A stretch of 64,000 bases of DNA from Harmothoe impar. Taxonomy: Eukaryota > Annelida > Polychaeta > Phyllodocida > Polynoidae. The stretch's first letter is position 1; the number at the start of each line of letters is the position of its first letter. The notes beneath the pieces were generated by a model that saw only the letters and a program-made list of their open reading frames with translations, searched no databases and had not been told where the DNA came from. The DNA is taken from assembly GCA_947462335.1 (NCBI GenBank), contig OX381707.1, positions 15,963,418-16,027,417 on the forward strand, read 5' to 3'. Positions 52,025 through 61,548 of the stretch are shown here, in pieces. The translations under genes and the position numbers were made by a program.

Positions 52025-53355
52025 TAGACTAAGGGTACAGGAACCTGATTGTGATGGATGTCCATGGTTAGCTATGGTCGAGGAGGTAAATTCAGGAGCT
52101 GACCAGTAAAGGTACTTTAGGTGTGGAGTGGTAAGTTAGTAAGGTGTAAAGTTGGCTTAATGGTACACAACACTAATAAACCTATGAGCCCTCCCTCTCC
52201 TGTTCACTGAAAATCCATGGGCTGAAAGGGTTAGTCAGTACAGACCATCCTAGGTTCATCTTATGTGTGTTAGTCACAATGGCAAAGTTATATTCAAAAA
52301 TGACTGAGGGGTCAGTCAGTAGTGGCTAACCTATAGGTTCATCATTGGTGTGTTGTATTTGTATATCACTAGTTCGTGCCACCTGTAAGATACATTGATG
52401 ACCACTCAGTGGCTCCCCATGGAAATTAAAAGACTACGGTGGGTTGGTCAGTACTGACCAACCTGACAATAACAACTTACCTAGGTTAGTCGTATAGGGA
52501 GCCAACAAATGACTAACTAGGTTAGGTACTAGTGACTGAGAGATATCAGTGTGGGTACCCTTCATGCATGTAAGGGTATAAATATGCACTACCTTTCATT
52601 GTTAATACTAGTAGAGGTTATATGCTTCATGCATTACCTAGTATTCAATGTGACTTATGTCAAAGACCATATTACATGTATATATATATATATATTATAT
52701 ATGTCTTTGCACATGATAGGATCAAATTAAGTCACTTCTCTTTAAGTTAAATCAATCGTTTCATATTTTTGATAAACGCATCTTAGCTGTTTTGTTAGGA
52801 CCACATTAATATTGATATTGCTCCCATAATGCAAAGATGCGAAGATAGATCAACGCATATGAGTAGAGATTTAGATTTAGGATATGATTTTCAGTTTAAC
52901 TGCAGATGGCACCACTGAGCATTCCTTACAATCCAAGCTCCGGACATGACAATGTCAAACTTTCTAAGAATCAGGAAAGCCAATCAGCCCGAACAATGCC
53001 GCATACACTCAGGGAAAACTTTCCTATCATCAAGTCCCCATTGTATGGCAGTCACTGCCCCTCCTTTTTTACCATGGGCCACAACTGAGCTAAACCTCTG
53101 GGAGGAGGTCAGGTGTTTCTGTTTACAGAAACAGGGTAGTCAACTCCAAGTTCCCCCTCTGCGTTGAGCATCGCATTCTGGTGAAAATGCATGCATTTGG
53201 ATGCATTAAAATGCCATAATCTCATGAATTTGCATAATAAATAATATTACTGGGATGCAGAACACACAATTTTGCATCAAACTGGAGATATGCCCACATT
53301 TAGCAAAGTCCCCCCTCTGCTTTGTGTCAACATTGCTGCGGTCCTTAAAGCACAT
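52025..53355. other. No gene supported
   Basis: Upstream region of the calmodulin-like gene. 52430-52560 resembles 21541-21880 in reverse. An AT dinucleotide run lies at 52678-52700. A 60-73 codon region at 52906-53167 has a Pro/Phe-rich look but no convincing family. Confidence 0.4.
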
Positions 53356-53502
53356 CCCAGTAAACAAAAAACGTTATACAACATTTTTTAACGTTATATA
53401 ACGTTAAATAACGTTTCTCTAAGACTCCTTACTATTGCATAACGTTAAATGAAATTTTATAACGTTATTTTGACATAAAATAACGTTTTTTTGTTAGCTG
53501 GG
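53356..53502. repeat. 147-bp CCCAG...CTGGG AACGTT MITE, copy C
   Basis: CCCAGTAAACAAAAAACGTT at the left, AACGTTTTTTTGTTAGCTGG at the right; only a few substitutions from copy A at 16176. Confidence 0.9.
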
Positions 53503-55589
53503 ATGGCCTGCATACCTACAACACTGTGGGGAGCAAGGTAAGGACAGGTGTCTGTCAACAGGTAGCACAGGTAGTCAGTGTAGCAGCCAGAGTGGCCCAT
53601 ACTGTCCTACCCTACGGCAGGACTAGGACTCTGCTTGGAGACAAAGGTAAGTTGGTGCGCATGATTTTTACCGTCTCCACGTTGGTCCTACAATCAATAT
53701 GCAGACCATTACCTTAGTATCCCTCGCTGACCTCTGCGTCTATTGTAAGGACAGCAGCAGTCAAATCCTTTCTGTTTTGATTTTAAGATCTGGCCTAATG
53801 CCTGCACTATAAAACTCTTAATTTTACGAATGAGTGCACCTGTCAGTGCATGGGTGGTACTGACTGCTTTGTATGTCCTATAACAAAGGTGCCAGGTCTG
53901 ATTAATCTAGAATTAAAGTGTCAATGCCAATCCCGGGCCAGCATCAGATAAACCACCCAAGAACGCTTATAAATGTTGTGAGATGAGAACCCACGACGTC
54001 ATTTGCGTACAAAACTCGGCAGGGTTAGGTCCTGGGTTGAGTGCGCCTTTAAAGGGCTTTGCCAAAGCCAGAGTTTTATTTGTTTGTTTTATCTACCTTG
54101 TTTCATAGGTTTCACAATTCTCATAAATTAAAATATTTTTAAAATGCATCAGTCACAAAGAGAAACATGTATCTGATGTGACTGTAACACTATGTAATTG
54201 CCACATGTGGTAGTATTTCAGTATCCATGGGGACTTTTCCCTCATACATGCTAAGCTGAGATGTGGAGTTTCACAAGATGGTCATGATGGTGCGACCTGG
54301 GCTTTTTTTCCAGTCGACCTGGCGACCTGACACAATAATTTAAACGACCTGGTGACTTTTGAACAAAATTGGCTATAGTAAAAATGGTCTAAAAACCGAC
54401 TTTGACTTTCTGACCTGAGGGGCGACCCCTCTGCACCCCCCCACCCCCCCTCGTATAGATGGCGTCTGTGCAGTGCGTTCCTCCTCTGTGAATACCAATC
54501 CAAGAGAGGGCGCCACCTGTTACAGTTGGTAAATAATATCTCTTTGTAGCAGGCACAATGTACACTAGGTGGCAGGTCAGTCAAGGCTGGGCCAGATCTC
54601 AGAAAGTGATTGACAGTGAGGTGTAATTTTACAGCTGGGAAATTACATGGAAATCAATGTTCTTCTCTGGCAAAAACCAGGTATCAAGACAGTCTAAACT
54701 TTGTGTATGGACCCTAATATTACCATATGTTTTATTTAGACATCAGTCTGGATATATCTAGAAGGGATGCAATAAGTTTAAACTATGATACATGTCTCAT
54801 ACACTATTGTCCTGAGGATGGGGATTAGATCAAATACTATCATATTCATATGATTTTGGTGACTATGAAAGATGTATTTTAGCATGTTTGTCAGTTCAGG
54901 TCAGGCAAATTCTTCCTACCTGGATCTATGTCATATGATAGGGTCATTTGCATACTGCTACCCATTGACCCTGGGCAGGGCTGTTCCACTTGAATGGGTA
55001 ATCATAGACACTGCCCAGGTGAGGTACTGTTAGCGTTGTTGATCGACTTGGGGCAAGTTGGGTGCTAAGCTGGATGCATTATTTCACCTTAAATACTGTT
55101 TGATGATATCATAGTTATGGGAATTTCAACAAATACATTCAGACTTTTTACATAGCAATCTATACTTTGACAGCTGTTATACTTTCTTGGGCAAAAACAT
55201 GGACTTTTTTATATAAACCCCACTAAAATGTTGATATTCCATGTATTAGTTTGTGAGTTATATATCATTGTTTCAAATATTATCTGCTTTCCAATAGTAT
55301 ATTGCACATGATTTTGACATCATTACTTCGATCCCTGGAGGAAAACCAAACTGCAGGATTTGGGAATATAAAATTTATTAAATTTTATGTAGTAGTATAT
55401 AACCTTATAACAATAGTAGGTTGTATGAGATTTATAACATTATTATTGTATATTTTATACCGGTAAAATGTACAGAGCCCAAACCTGCCAAGGAATAATG
55501 TATAAATATGAAGGGAGGGAGGGTGGAAGGTTTTATACAATACTATGAGAAGGTGTGTATATTATTGATGTATAAAATGACCATTTAAA
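53503..55589. other. No gene recognised
   Basis: No coding similarity. 54290-54440 repeats GACCTGGCGACCTG / GACTTTGACTTTCTGACC words. The 100-codon minus frame at 54282-54584 is not supported. Confidence 0.4.
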
Positions 55590-55597
55590 ATTGAGAG

Positions 55598-56563
55598 TTA
55601 TTTGTGAGAGAGGGCGGATATGATGGCCCTGTTAACCCCTCGACTGTGAGTCTCTTTGATGTACACTCTGTGGGCGTTGCTGGCCTAGCCGCCGTAGTTC
55701 TGGATGTCCAATTCTGTGCACCCAAGGAGGTGGGCCTGAGTTGGTGCAGCCCGGTGTAGGCTGTGCAGGGTATAGCCCATGTGCTTCAAGTTGCACACCT
55801 CCAGGGTTGAGTTCCATGTCTTCCTTATGTATGACACTGGGACTGGGCGGATCGACGCCTGGAATGTCAGTAGTGGCTGGTCTGGGTGTATTGTGGGTGA
55901 GTCCTTGATGTGGGCCCCCACGGCCGCCACCGGGCAGTATGTCGGGTTGGGGGCCCTGGCCATGAACACGCTCTTGGACTTTGTATACTGCTGCATGTTC
56001 TTTGCCCACTTGACCCTCAGCTTGATTCCTTTCTTGGAGATGGTGATGTCTGCTCTGGTCGGATGTCTGAGGGGGTCCATGCCTCTGACTGAGGGAGGGG
56101 CGACCTCTGACTGTCTGAGGGCTCCATGAAACATGAGGAGGGTGGCCGCCCTGAGGACCCTTCCAGGTGGGTTCTTTTCCGTGGCGCATACCACCGACCT
56201 CAAATGCTTCATTCTTATGGCCTTCTTTTCCTTGTGAGTGTAGGACTTGTCCCTGAGTAGGGCGTCTAGTGCTCTTTCCACTCTCCTGTGGTACAGCGGG
56301 GCAGGGTCGACACCCACCAGCACCATATGCATCCTTATGTGGGATATCTTGTTCTTTAGAGTGAGGGGCATGTCGCCTTTGAGTGCCCTGTCCTCTATCC
56401 ACGCACAGATGTCCTGGTAGTCCGGGGTGTGGGGGTTGAGTGACATCCTCTGGGTGAAGTGCAGGTACTGGCGGACTGTGGACTTGCATCCTCTCTCTGT
56501 GCCCTGCGCAAGTGCCTTCACTTGTCTGAGCCCCGCACGTTGTTGTAGAGAACGGTACTCCAT
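55598..56563 (-). pseudogene. DIRS-like tyrosine recombinase with one premature stop
   Basis: Integrates the circular DNA copy of DIRS elements. It starts MEYRSLQQRAGLR at 56563, overlapping the RT frame. Core: Arg in LLMFHGALRQSEVAPP, then Lys-containing RVKWAKNMQQY, then LHSLHRAAPT (HxxR-type box). The frame meets TAG at 55685-55687. The sequence after it, ASNAHRVYIKETHS, contains the expected nucleophile Tyr and runs to a stop at 55598. A single nonsense change therefore separates the catalytic Tyr from the rest. Confidence 0.8.
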
Positions 56564-58082
56564 GTCTGGAAAGAATAGAGGGTGTCACATTATCTAGGGC
56601 GTACATGCAGGGGGTAATCTCGGTAATTGAGAGGTCATAGAGCATCTGCTGGGCCTCCGCCCCTGCAGAAGATGAGTTATGTGCTCTGCTGAGCCTGTCA
56701 GCCAGGATGTTTAGACACCCCGGGATATGAACATACACTAGTGCCTCAACCATCCATGCCGCCCTTGCCACATCTAGTAGTACGGGATCCCGTCCCCTGC
56801 CGGATGTGAGGACAGCAACCGCCGCCTCATTGTCACAGTGGATCCTGATTGCTGTTCCCCGATTGGTCTGCTTGATGAATGTGTGGAGGGCCATCACTAT
56901 ATTGATGGCCTCCAGGTAGGCTATGTTGTCAACGGGGTCGGCGTCTGGGGCGACCCTGCTGGTGTACGTGTACGTGCCGTTGTGTGCGCCTATGCCTGTG
57001 CCTGAGGCGTCAACATATATCTCAGAGCTGAACTGGGTTGTGGGGATAAGGCCTATGCCGTTCCAGTCGGTGGAGAACTGAAGGAACCAGGTCATGTCCT
57101 TCTTCATGTCGCTGCTGACATTGATGTACTTTCCTCTGTTGGCCCTCAGTGCATCCAGCAACCTTCCCACAAACAGGCGGGCTGGTGCAATGCACTTCGC
57201 GATGTGGAGTAAGCTTCCCACTAGGCTCTGGAGGGATTTGACAGTCATGGAGCGCTTGGTGCTGGCCTTCTTGACCTTCTTCTTCACTTCTGTGAGCTTT
57301 TCTGCCGGGATTGAGAGGGTCATGTCTACTGAGTCTATTATTATCCCGAGCCATTTTATGGTCGTGGCTGGGGGCTGCGCCTTCTCTTTGGCCTCGGGTA
57401 GGCCTAGCTCCTTTATTATACCTCTGGCCAGCTGGAAGTCCTTTGTGGCCTTGACCTTGGTGGGGGCCACCAGGATGAGGTCGTCAAGGTACATGACCGC
57501 TGTTACCCCGCGCGTCTGGAGCATGGCGACTATTGAGTTGGCCACTCTCTGCATGTGGGCCGAGCTAGCTCGAGTTCCAAAAGGCATGGTGAGGTCACAA
57601 TATAATTTGTCCTCCCAGCCCACACACAGGAGTGGCCACGACATTGGACAGCTGTAGAAGTTCTTATAGGCCCGAGAAATGTCGAGTGTGGCCATCCAGG
57701 AGCCTTCCCCCATGCCCTGGAGGATGTTGACGAACTGTCTCACGGTTGGGAGGGAGTGGTCCCTTTCCACACCCATGAGGCAATTTTTAAATATGTATGC
57801 GTTCACAGAATGGGAATGGGGGAATGTGAGATCGGTGATCACTCTCCTCTCTTCTGGTGTGGCCTTCTCCCTGGACATCAGTGGGGACACGTGGGCCCAG
57901 GGAGCAAAGGGTGGGGCGTTGAATGGGCCCTGCATGGCCCCAAGGAACTTGGAAGGGTGTTGATACCGGAGGAGAGGAAGGAAGACTGAGGTAGAGGGGT
58001 TGTTGTGGTAGGAGAGGTGTATGAGTTTTATGGTAGGGGGCACCACCTCGGTGGGCTGTTGGCAGTCCTCCAGAGGGAGCAA
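55632..58082 (-). CDS. DIRS-like reverse transcriptase/RNase H
   Basis: Copies the element's RNA into DNA. Order: fingers/palm with YIFKNCLMGVERDHSLPTVR, GSWMATLDISRAYKNF (first catalytic Asp), GTRASSAHMQRV, then AVMYLDDLILVAP (YxDD box). A connection follows, then RNase H with YVDASGTGIGAHNG (Asp), AYLEAINIVMALHTF (Glu), IHCDNEAAVAVL (Asp) and NILADRLSRAH (Asp). Convincing family sequence ends near residue 505 (about 56560). Beyond that the same frame stays open for about 310 codons but is composition-biased and overlaps the recombinase frame; I take that part as a shadow unless shown otherwise. The N-terminus is truncated. Confidence 0.85.
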   Translation of the reverse strand: MLPLEDCQQPTEVVPPTIKLIHLSYHNNPSTSVFLPLLRYQHPSKFLGAMQGPFNAPPFAPWAHVSPLMSREKATPEERRVITDLTFPHSHSVNAYIFKNCLMGVERDHSLPTVRQFVNILQGMGEGSWMATLDISRAYKNFYSCPMSWPLLCVGWEDKLYCDLTMPFGTRASSAHMQRVANSIVAMLQTRGVTAVMYLDDLILVAPTKVKATKDFQLARGIIKELGLPEAKEKAQPPATTIKWLGIIIDSVDMTLSIPAEKLTEVKKKVKKASTKRSMTVKSLQSLVGSLLHIAKCIAPARLFVGRLLDALRANRGKYINVSSDMKKDMTWFLQFSTDWNGIGLIPTTQFSSEIYVDASGTGIGAHNGTYTYTSRVAPDADPVDNIAYLEAINIVMALHTFIKQTNRGTAIRIHCDNEAAVAVLTSGRGRDPVLLDVARAAWMVEALVYVHIPGCLNILADRLSRAHNSSSAGAEAQQMLYDLSITEITPCMYALDNVTPSILSRHGVPFSTTTCGAQTSEGTCAGHRERMQVHSPPVPALHPEDVTQPPHPGLPGHLCVDRGQGTQRRHAPHSKEQDIPHKDAYGAGGCRPCPAVPQESGKSTRRPTQGQVLHSQGKEGHKNEAFEVGGMRHGKEPTWKGPQGGHPPHVSWSPQTVRGRPSLSQRHGPPQTSDQSRHHHLQERNQAEGQVGKEHAAVYKVQERVHGQGPQPDILPGGGRGGPHQGLTHNTPRPATTDIPGVDPPSPSVIHKEDMELNPGGVQLEAHGLYPAQPTPGCTNSGPPPWVHRIGHPELRRLGQQRPQSVHQRDSQSRG

Positions 58083-58111
58083 TGACCCGCCGGGCTCTAG
58101 CTATAGCCCGC

Positions 58112-58420
58112 AAGTTTCAAGTTTCAAGTTTAATATGTTTTATTGCTTCTTAATGTAAATACTATCCACCTTCGGCAATCCAGGTGTGGTCAAGACCTGT
58201 ACAATTTTTCAACGTGTCATATAAATGTTTTATAGATGTACTGCATAGTGCATGTATAAATGTATACTTAGAGACATTAGTGCTCCTTGTATTTATATAC
58301 TCAAGAGACCTGTAAACTACGGTGTAAAATCAGGTGTAAGAGATTAGCTCCTATTGGGGCTGTCTTACCTCGTACATGTCAGTGGTACATGCTGATCACT
58401 AAGTTGTAAATAAAGTTTCA
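58112..58420 (-). repeat. Likely LINE 3' untranslated end
   Basis: On the minus strand it ends AATAAAACATATTAAACTTG followed by two more (AAACTTG) units, a short-repeat tail typical of CR1-like LINEs. No ORF is present. It marks the truncated start of the DIRS element. Confidence 0.45.
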
Positions 58421-58985
58421 TCGCGCAACACTTGTGGACGGATGTTAAGACTAGTATTTGTAGATACACAAGACGAGGTAGCTTCGTTTAAATACATATA
58501 CTTACTAGCACACAAAATATAAATACAGTGAGACGTAGAAGCCTTGCTTCTAATGGTATAAACCTTGCTGTATATTCTTTACAACAATTGTTGTCTATGA
58601 TACAAGTATAATCATTAGGTAAATAAGCAACCACCCCATGTGCACATGGGCAAAAATCTGACAAATAAAGAAAAAGCTAAGTTCGTCGCAGTCTCACCCT
58701 GATCATTCCTTTTCAGGAATAGGCCATGATGGCTATCTGTTTGCTTTACCCAAGTTTGGGCGTTTAATGTTACCAATCCCCGGGTTTGAATCAACAAAAC
58801 TGTTAAGCTTTACAGTCACCTCAACAACGCATGCATCAGGGCAACACCATTCTTTCAAAATTGTCTGTTCCCGCTACTCTATGTGCCTGATGCCACCTTT
58901 ATCCATGCACCAGTGGGTAATGTCTGCTCTCAATTTACTGATTATGCAGTTGACTTTTAGTCTGCATCAAACATCCACTGGAGAT
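58421..58985. other. No gene recognised
   Basis: AT-rich sequence with no repeat ends; frames are short. Confidence 0.4.
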
Positions 58986-58987
58986 TC

Positions 58988-59079
58988 AAGGAGCAATATC
59001 ACCACTCGCGGTGCTACCCCATAGTAGACTAGAGCAGTACTAGAATTGTGAACAGGGAATTCTCAGTGATTATGCCACT
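58988..59079. repeat. 90-bp TTAA hairpin MITE, decayed copy 3
   Basis: TAGTAGACTAGAGCAGTACT and the right end TTATGCCACT|TTAA are kept; the left end is mutated and lacks TTAA. Confidence 0.6.
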
Positions 59080-59443
59080 TTAATGCATATATATAGGCTT
59101 GGTGGACTGAACTGATTATGCTACCGATTATTTGAATACCCCACTACATTTAGTGTTTCAATTCACATGTCTGGTGTGACCTATTCCCAGGTCCTTTAAG
59201 AGACCTATTGTTCATTTGAGATACATTTATGTCAAATCGGCATTGATCACACAATTTTCAGAAATGCCAGACCTTTCTAACCCACTTTGGCATTCAAGCT
59301 GCATTTACTACCCTATATATTACAATGACAAGCATGAATGACAATCTTTGTGCAAATTGCATAAGCTCTACTAAAGGGGAAGTCTTGTAGAGGTGCACAA
59401 GAAATGCCAGTTCCCTCTTGAGTCTTCTGAGAAGGTGCACACC

Positions 59444-59632
59444 AGTGGCGGATCCAGAATCGTCTAGAGGGGGGGCCCAAACCTGGCCAACCCTGAGTCA
59501 CTATCAATTTCCCGCGAGCGAAGCACATTAGCTAATACTAGGGGGGTTTGGGGCCATGCCCCCCAAGAAAATGTTGTTGATCTAGAGTTGAAATTGTGCA
59601 TTCTCATGCATTTTAGGACACAATATTTTAAG
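59444..59632. repeat. Small insertion with AGTGGCGGATCCAG end
   Basis: Interrupts the Kelch fragment. ACC flanks it on both sides (59441-59443 and 59633-59635), a 3-bp target duplication. The end resembles that of the 6669 MITE. Confidence 0.65.
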
Positions 59633-59651
59633 ACCATGGGGTCATCCAAGC

Positions 59652-60754
59652 GCAGCTCGACCGTTAGACGCCTGAGACGTTATCTCAGGTACACAACCCC
59701 CAGGCTACCTCAGGTAAACAGGAGATAATCAGCCAATCAGAATCGACCTGCTGCTGCAGCAGATGGATCTGTTGTGTCTCTCAGATATTAGCTGCTGTGT
59801 ACCTGGGGTACACTAGACTTCTGTACCCCAGGTACACAGTGACCATTCTTCTGTACCCCAGGTACACATCCTTCTGTACCCCAGGTACACAGCATGTCAT
59901 ACTAGAGCATTCCTTGCAATTACATTTCTAGTCTACTGGTGAGCTAGTGTACCCCGGGTACACAGTGGGCATCCTAACTACTGTACCTCAGGTACACAGT
60001 AAGGATGTCATTGGTATGATAGGTATCGATACATCGCTATTTTTTGATGTATTGGATAACTGAATCGACTATCAATGGGGATTGATACGCCGCCATTTTG
60101 GATTCTTTTTATGCTTTATGTCATTTTTTACGGCTTATAAATCGGACCATTATTGATGTATTTAGGTAGTAAAAAGGGGGCTTCCATAAAGTATGTACGC
60201 ACTAAGGGGGAGGGGTCTATTTTCTGAAAATGTTTGCGTACATAAACCCTTCATTTTAATGCGTACAAGAACTTTATCGCAAAAACTCCAAAATTTTCTT
60301 TCATTTCATTGTCTGTAATAATTTTTTACAGTGTCTGTAACCCTGAATTTTGAAAAAAGTGGCTTAATCTACCTCTTCTTTTTATACAAGGAATAACTGA
60401 TATATTACCTAAATCGACACCAAAATAGTGAATAGTGATAACTCATAAAATTCGATACCAATGACATCCCTAGTACACAGTGGTCGCCTACTGTACCTCA
60501 GGTACACAGTGGTTGCCCATGTCATGCTAGCATCCCTTCCAATTGCATCTCTAGATAGAGAAAAGCACATGTAGCTGGCCTTGGGGGTGTGGCTGTGTAC
60601 CTGGGGTACAGTAGGGTGTGGATGTGCAGCTGCCTGCCTCCCTATCCTGCTGGGGACCCCGGCCTCTGATTGGCTGAAATATCCTGTGTACCTGAGGTAG
60701 ACTATTATTTAGTCTACCTGGGGTAACGTCTCAGGCGTCTAACGGTCGAGCTGC
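59652..60754. mobile_element. MuDR-like non-autonomous element (1,103 bp, 9-bp duplication)
   Basis: Perfect 31-bp inverted ends beginning GCAGCTCGACCGTTAGACGC. The 9-bp CATCCAAGC is present at 59643-59651 and 60755-60763, and the single-copy site in the intact Kelch gene confirms the empty state. A 9-bp duplication is characteristic of Mutator-like elements. No transposase. The interior repeats TGTACCCCAGGTACACA-type words a dozen times. Confidence 0.9.
60002..60473. repeat. MITE nested in the MuDR-like element
   Basis: AGGATGTCATTGGTAT at the left and ATACCAATGACATCCCT at the right, splitting a GTACACAGT array. The interior is AT-rich with no ORF. Confidence 0.75.
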
Positions 60755-60860
60755 CATCCAAGCCACTCATGTCCTCACCGTCAGCATTGTACGGAACAAA
60801 CAGATGGTGCTCTCCAGAACTTGGAAATCTACTCCTGCTTATTTAGTCACAATATGTTCT

Positions 60861-61545
60861 GGCTAATGAAATCTTCAGATCAATTGTAGTCCCTTTGAAA
60901 ATACTTGAAAATGTGTGGTATATATAGAATCCACTTTGTAAGCAAACCTCATGACAATGGTATCTTAAGTGCCCTTCAGAGAATACATGTATGTTTATAG
61001 ATTTGATACGCTACTCTGATTAAGGCCAATAACGAGTCCACTCCAGTGGGAAAGGTATCATTAGAAATAAGGGATATGGATAGTAGCACATATATCTAGA
61101 GGGTGGGAGGTCACAATCTGCTCTGATACAGAAACCATGAGAAGTAGTGACAAGAATCACATTGTATGAACCACTCTTTCTTTAAAAAATATAGAAACAA
61201 AACCCATATCCAATTTCTCGTCTAACTAATGAACGAACAAGAATGATGATTGATTAAATTGAACTTTATTTTTGAGAATGTGCACATTCCGTTTAAAATA
61301 GAGCAAGACTGTCTATGGGGCTGAGCTCCCCAACATACAATGCTCTGATTTAATATATTGATATCTAAATAGACAAATTCAAGAGGCACCACACGGCCAA
61401 TCCGTATACACCATACATGTTTAGTATTGCCTAATCTCACATCCTGCATCTATCTGTCTGTGTCAACACCTAATACAGAATAACTGCCCACCTATAACCA
61501 TACCTGAACTAAACTAAAAAGGCAGACATTTCTACACACTGTTGG
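60861..61545. other. No gene recognised; 3' flank of the Kelch gene
   Basis: Includes TTTATT at 61264-61269 (AATAAA on the minus strand), about 280 bp past the stop and a plausible polyadenylation signal for the Kelch gene. Confidence 0.45.
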
Positions 61546-61548
61546 CAT

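Larger units (their letters stand above)
55590..58110 (-). mobile_element. DIRS-like retrotransposon, 5'-truncated
   Basis: Encodes reverse transcriptase/RNase H followed by a tyrosine recombinase, the set that defines DIRS-type elements. The sequence starts abruptly at about 58110, next to a LINE-type tail, with no gag-like ORF. Terminal repeats were not identified. Confidence 0.85.
59280..60860 (-). pseudogene. Fragment of a duplicated Kelch gene, split by two insertions
   Basis: 60764-60860 and 59280-59443 (minus strand) match consecutive parts of the 3' end of the Kelch gene at 61549-63252. These cover GTTCCGTACAA...GAGGACATGA.. and then the AGGTGCACACCxTGG-to-stop part with the 3' flank. 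A frame-shifting insertion of CTTGAGT-type sequence and other indels break it. Between the two parts sit the 59444-59632 and 59652-60754 insertions. Confidence 0.85.

Noticed and set aside
52906..53167. Possible LINE ORF2 C-terminus or small gene
   Set aside because: Two overlapping frames of 60-73 codons with only vague Pro/Phe/Trp resemblance. No motif order strong enough to support a call.
56129..57657. Long plus-strand frames (up to 187 codons) and other minus frames across the DIRS region
   Set aside because: Antisense or off-frame shadows of the RT/RNase H and recombinase genes, which carry recognisable catalytic motifs on the minus strand.
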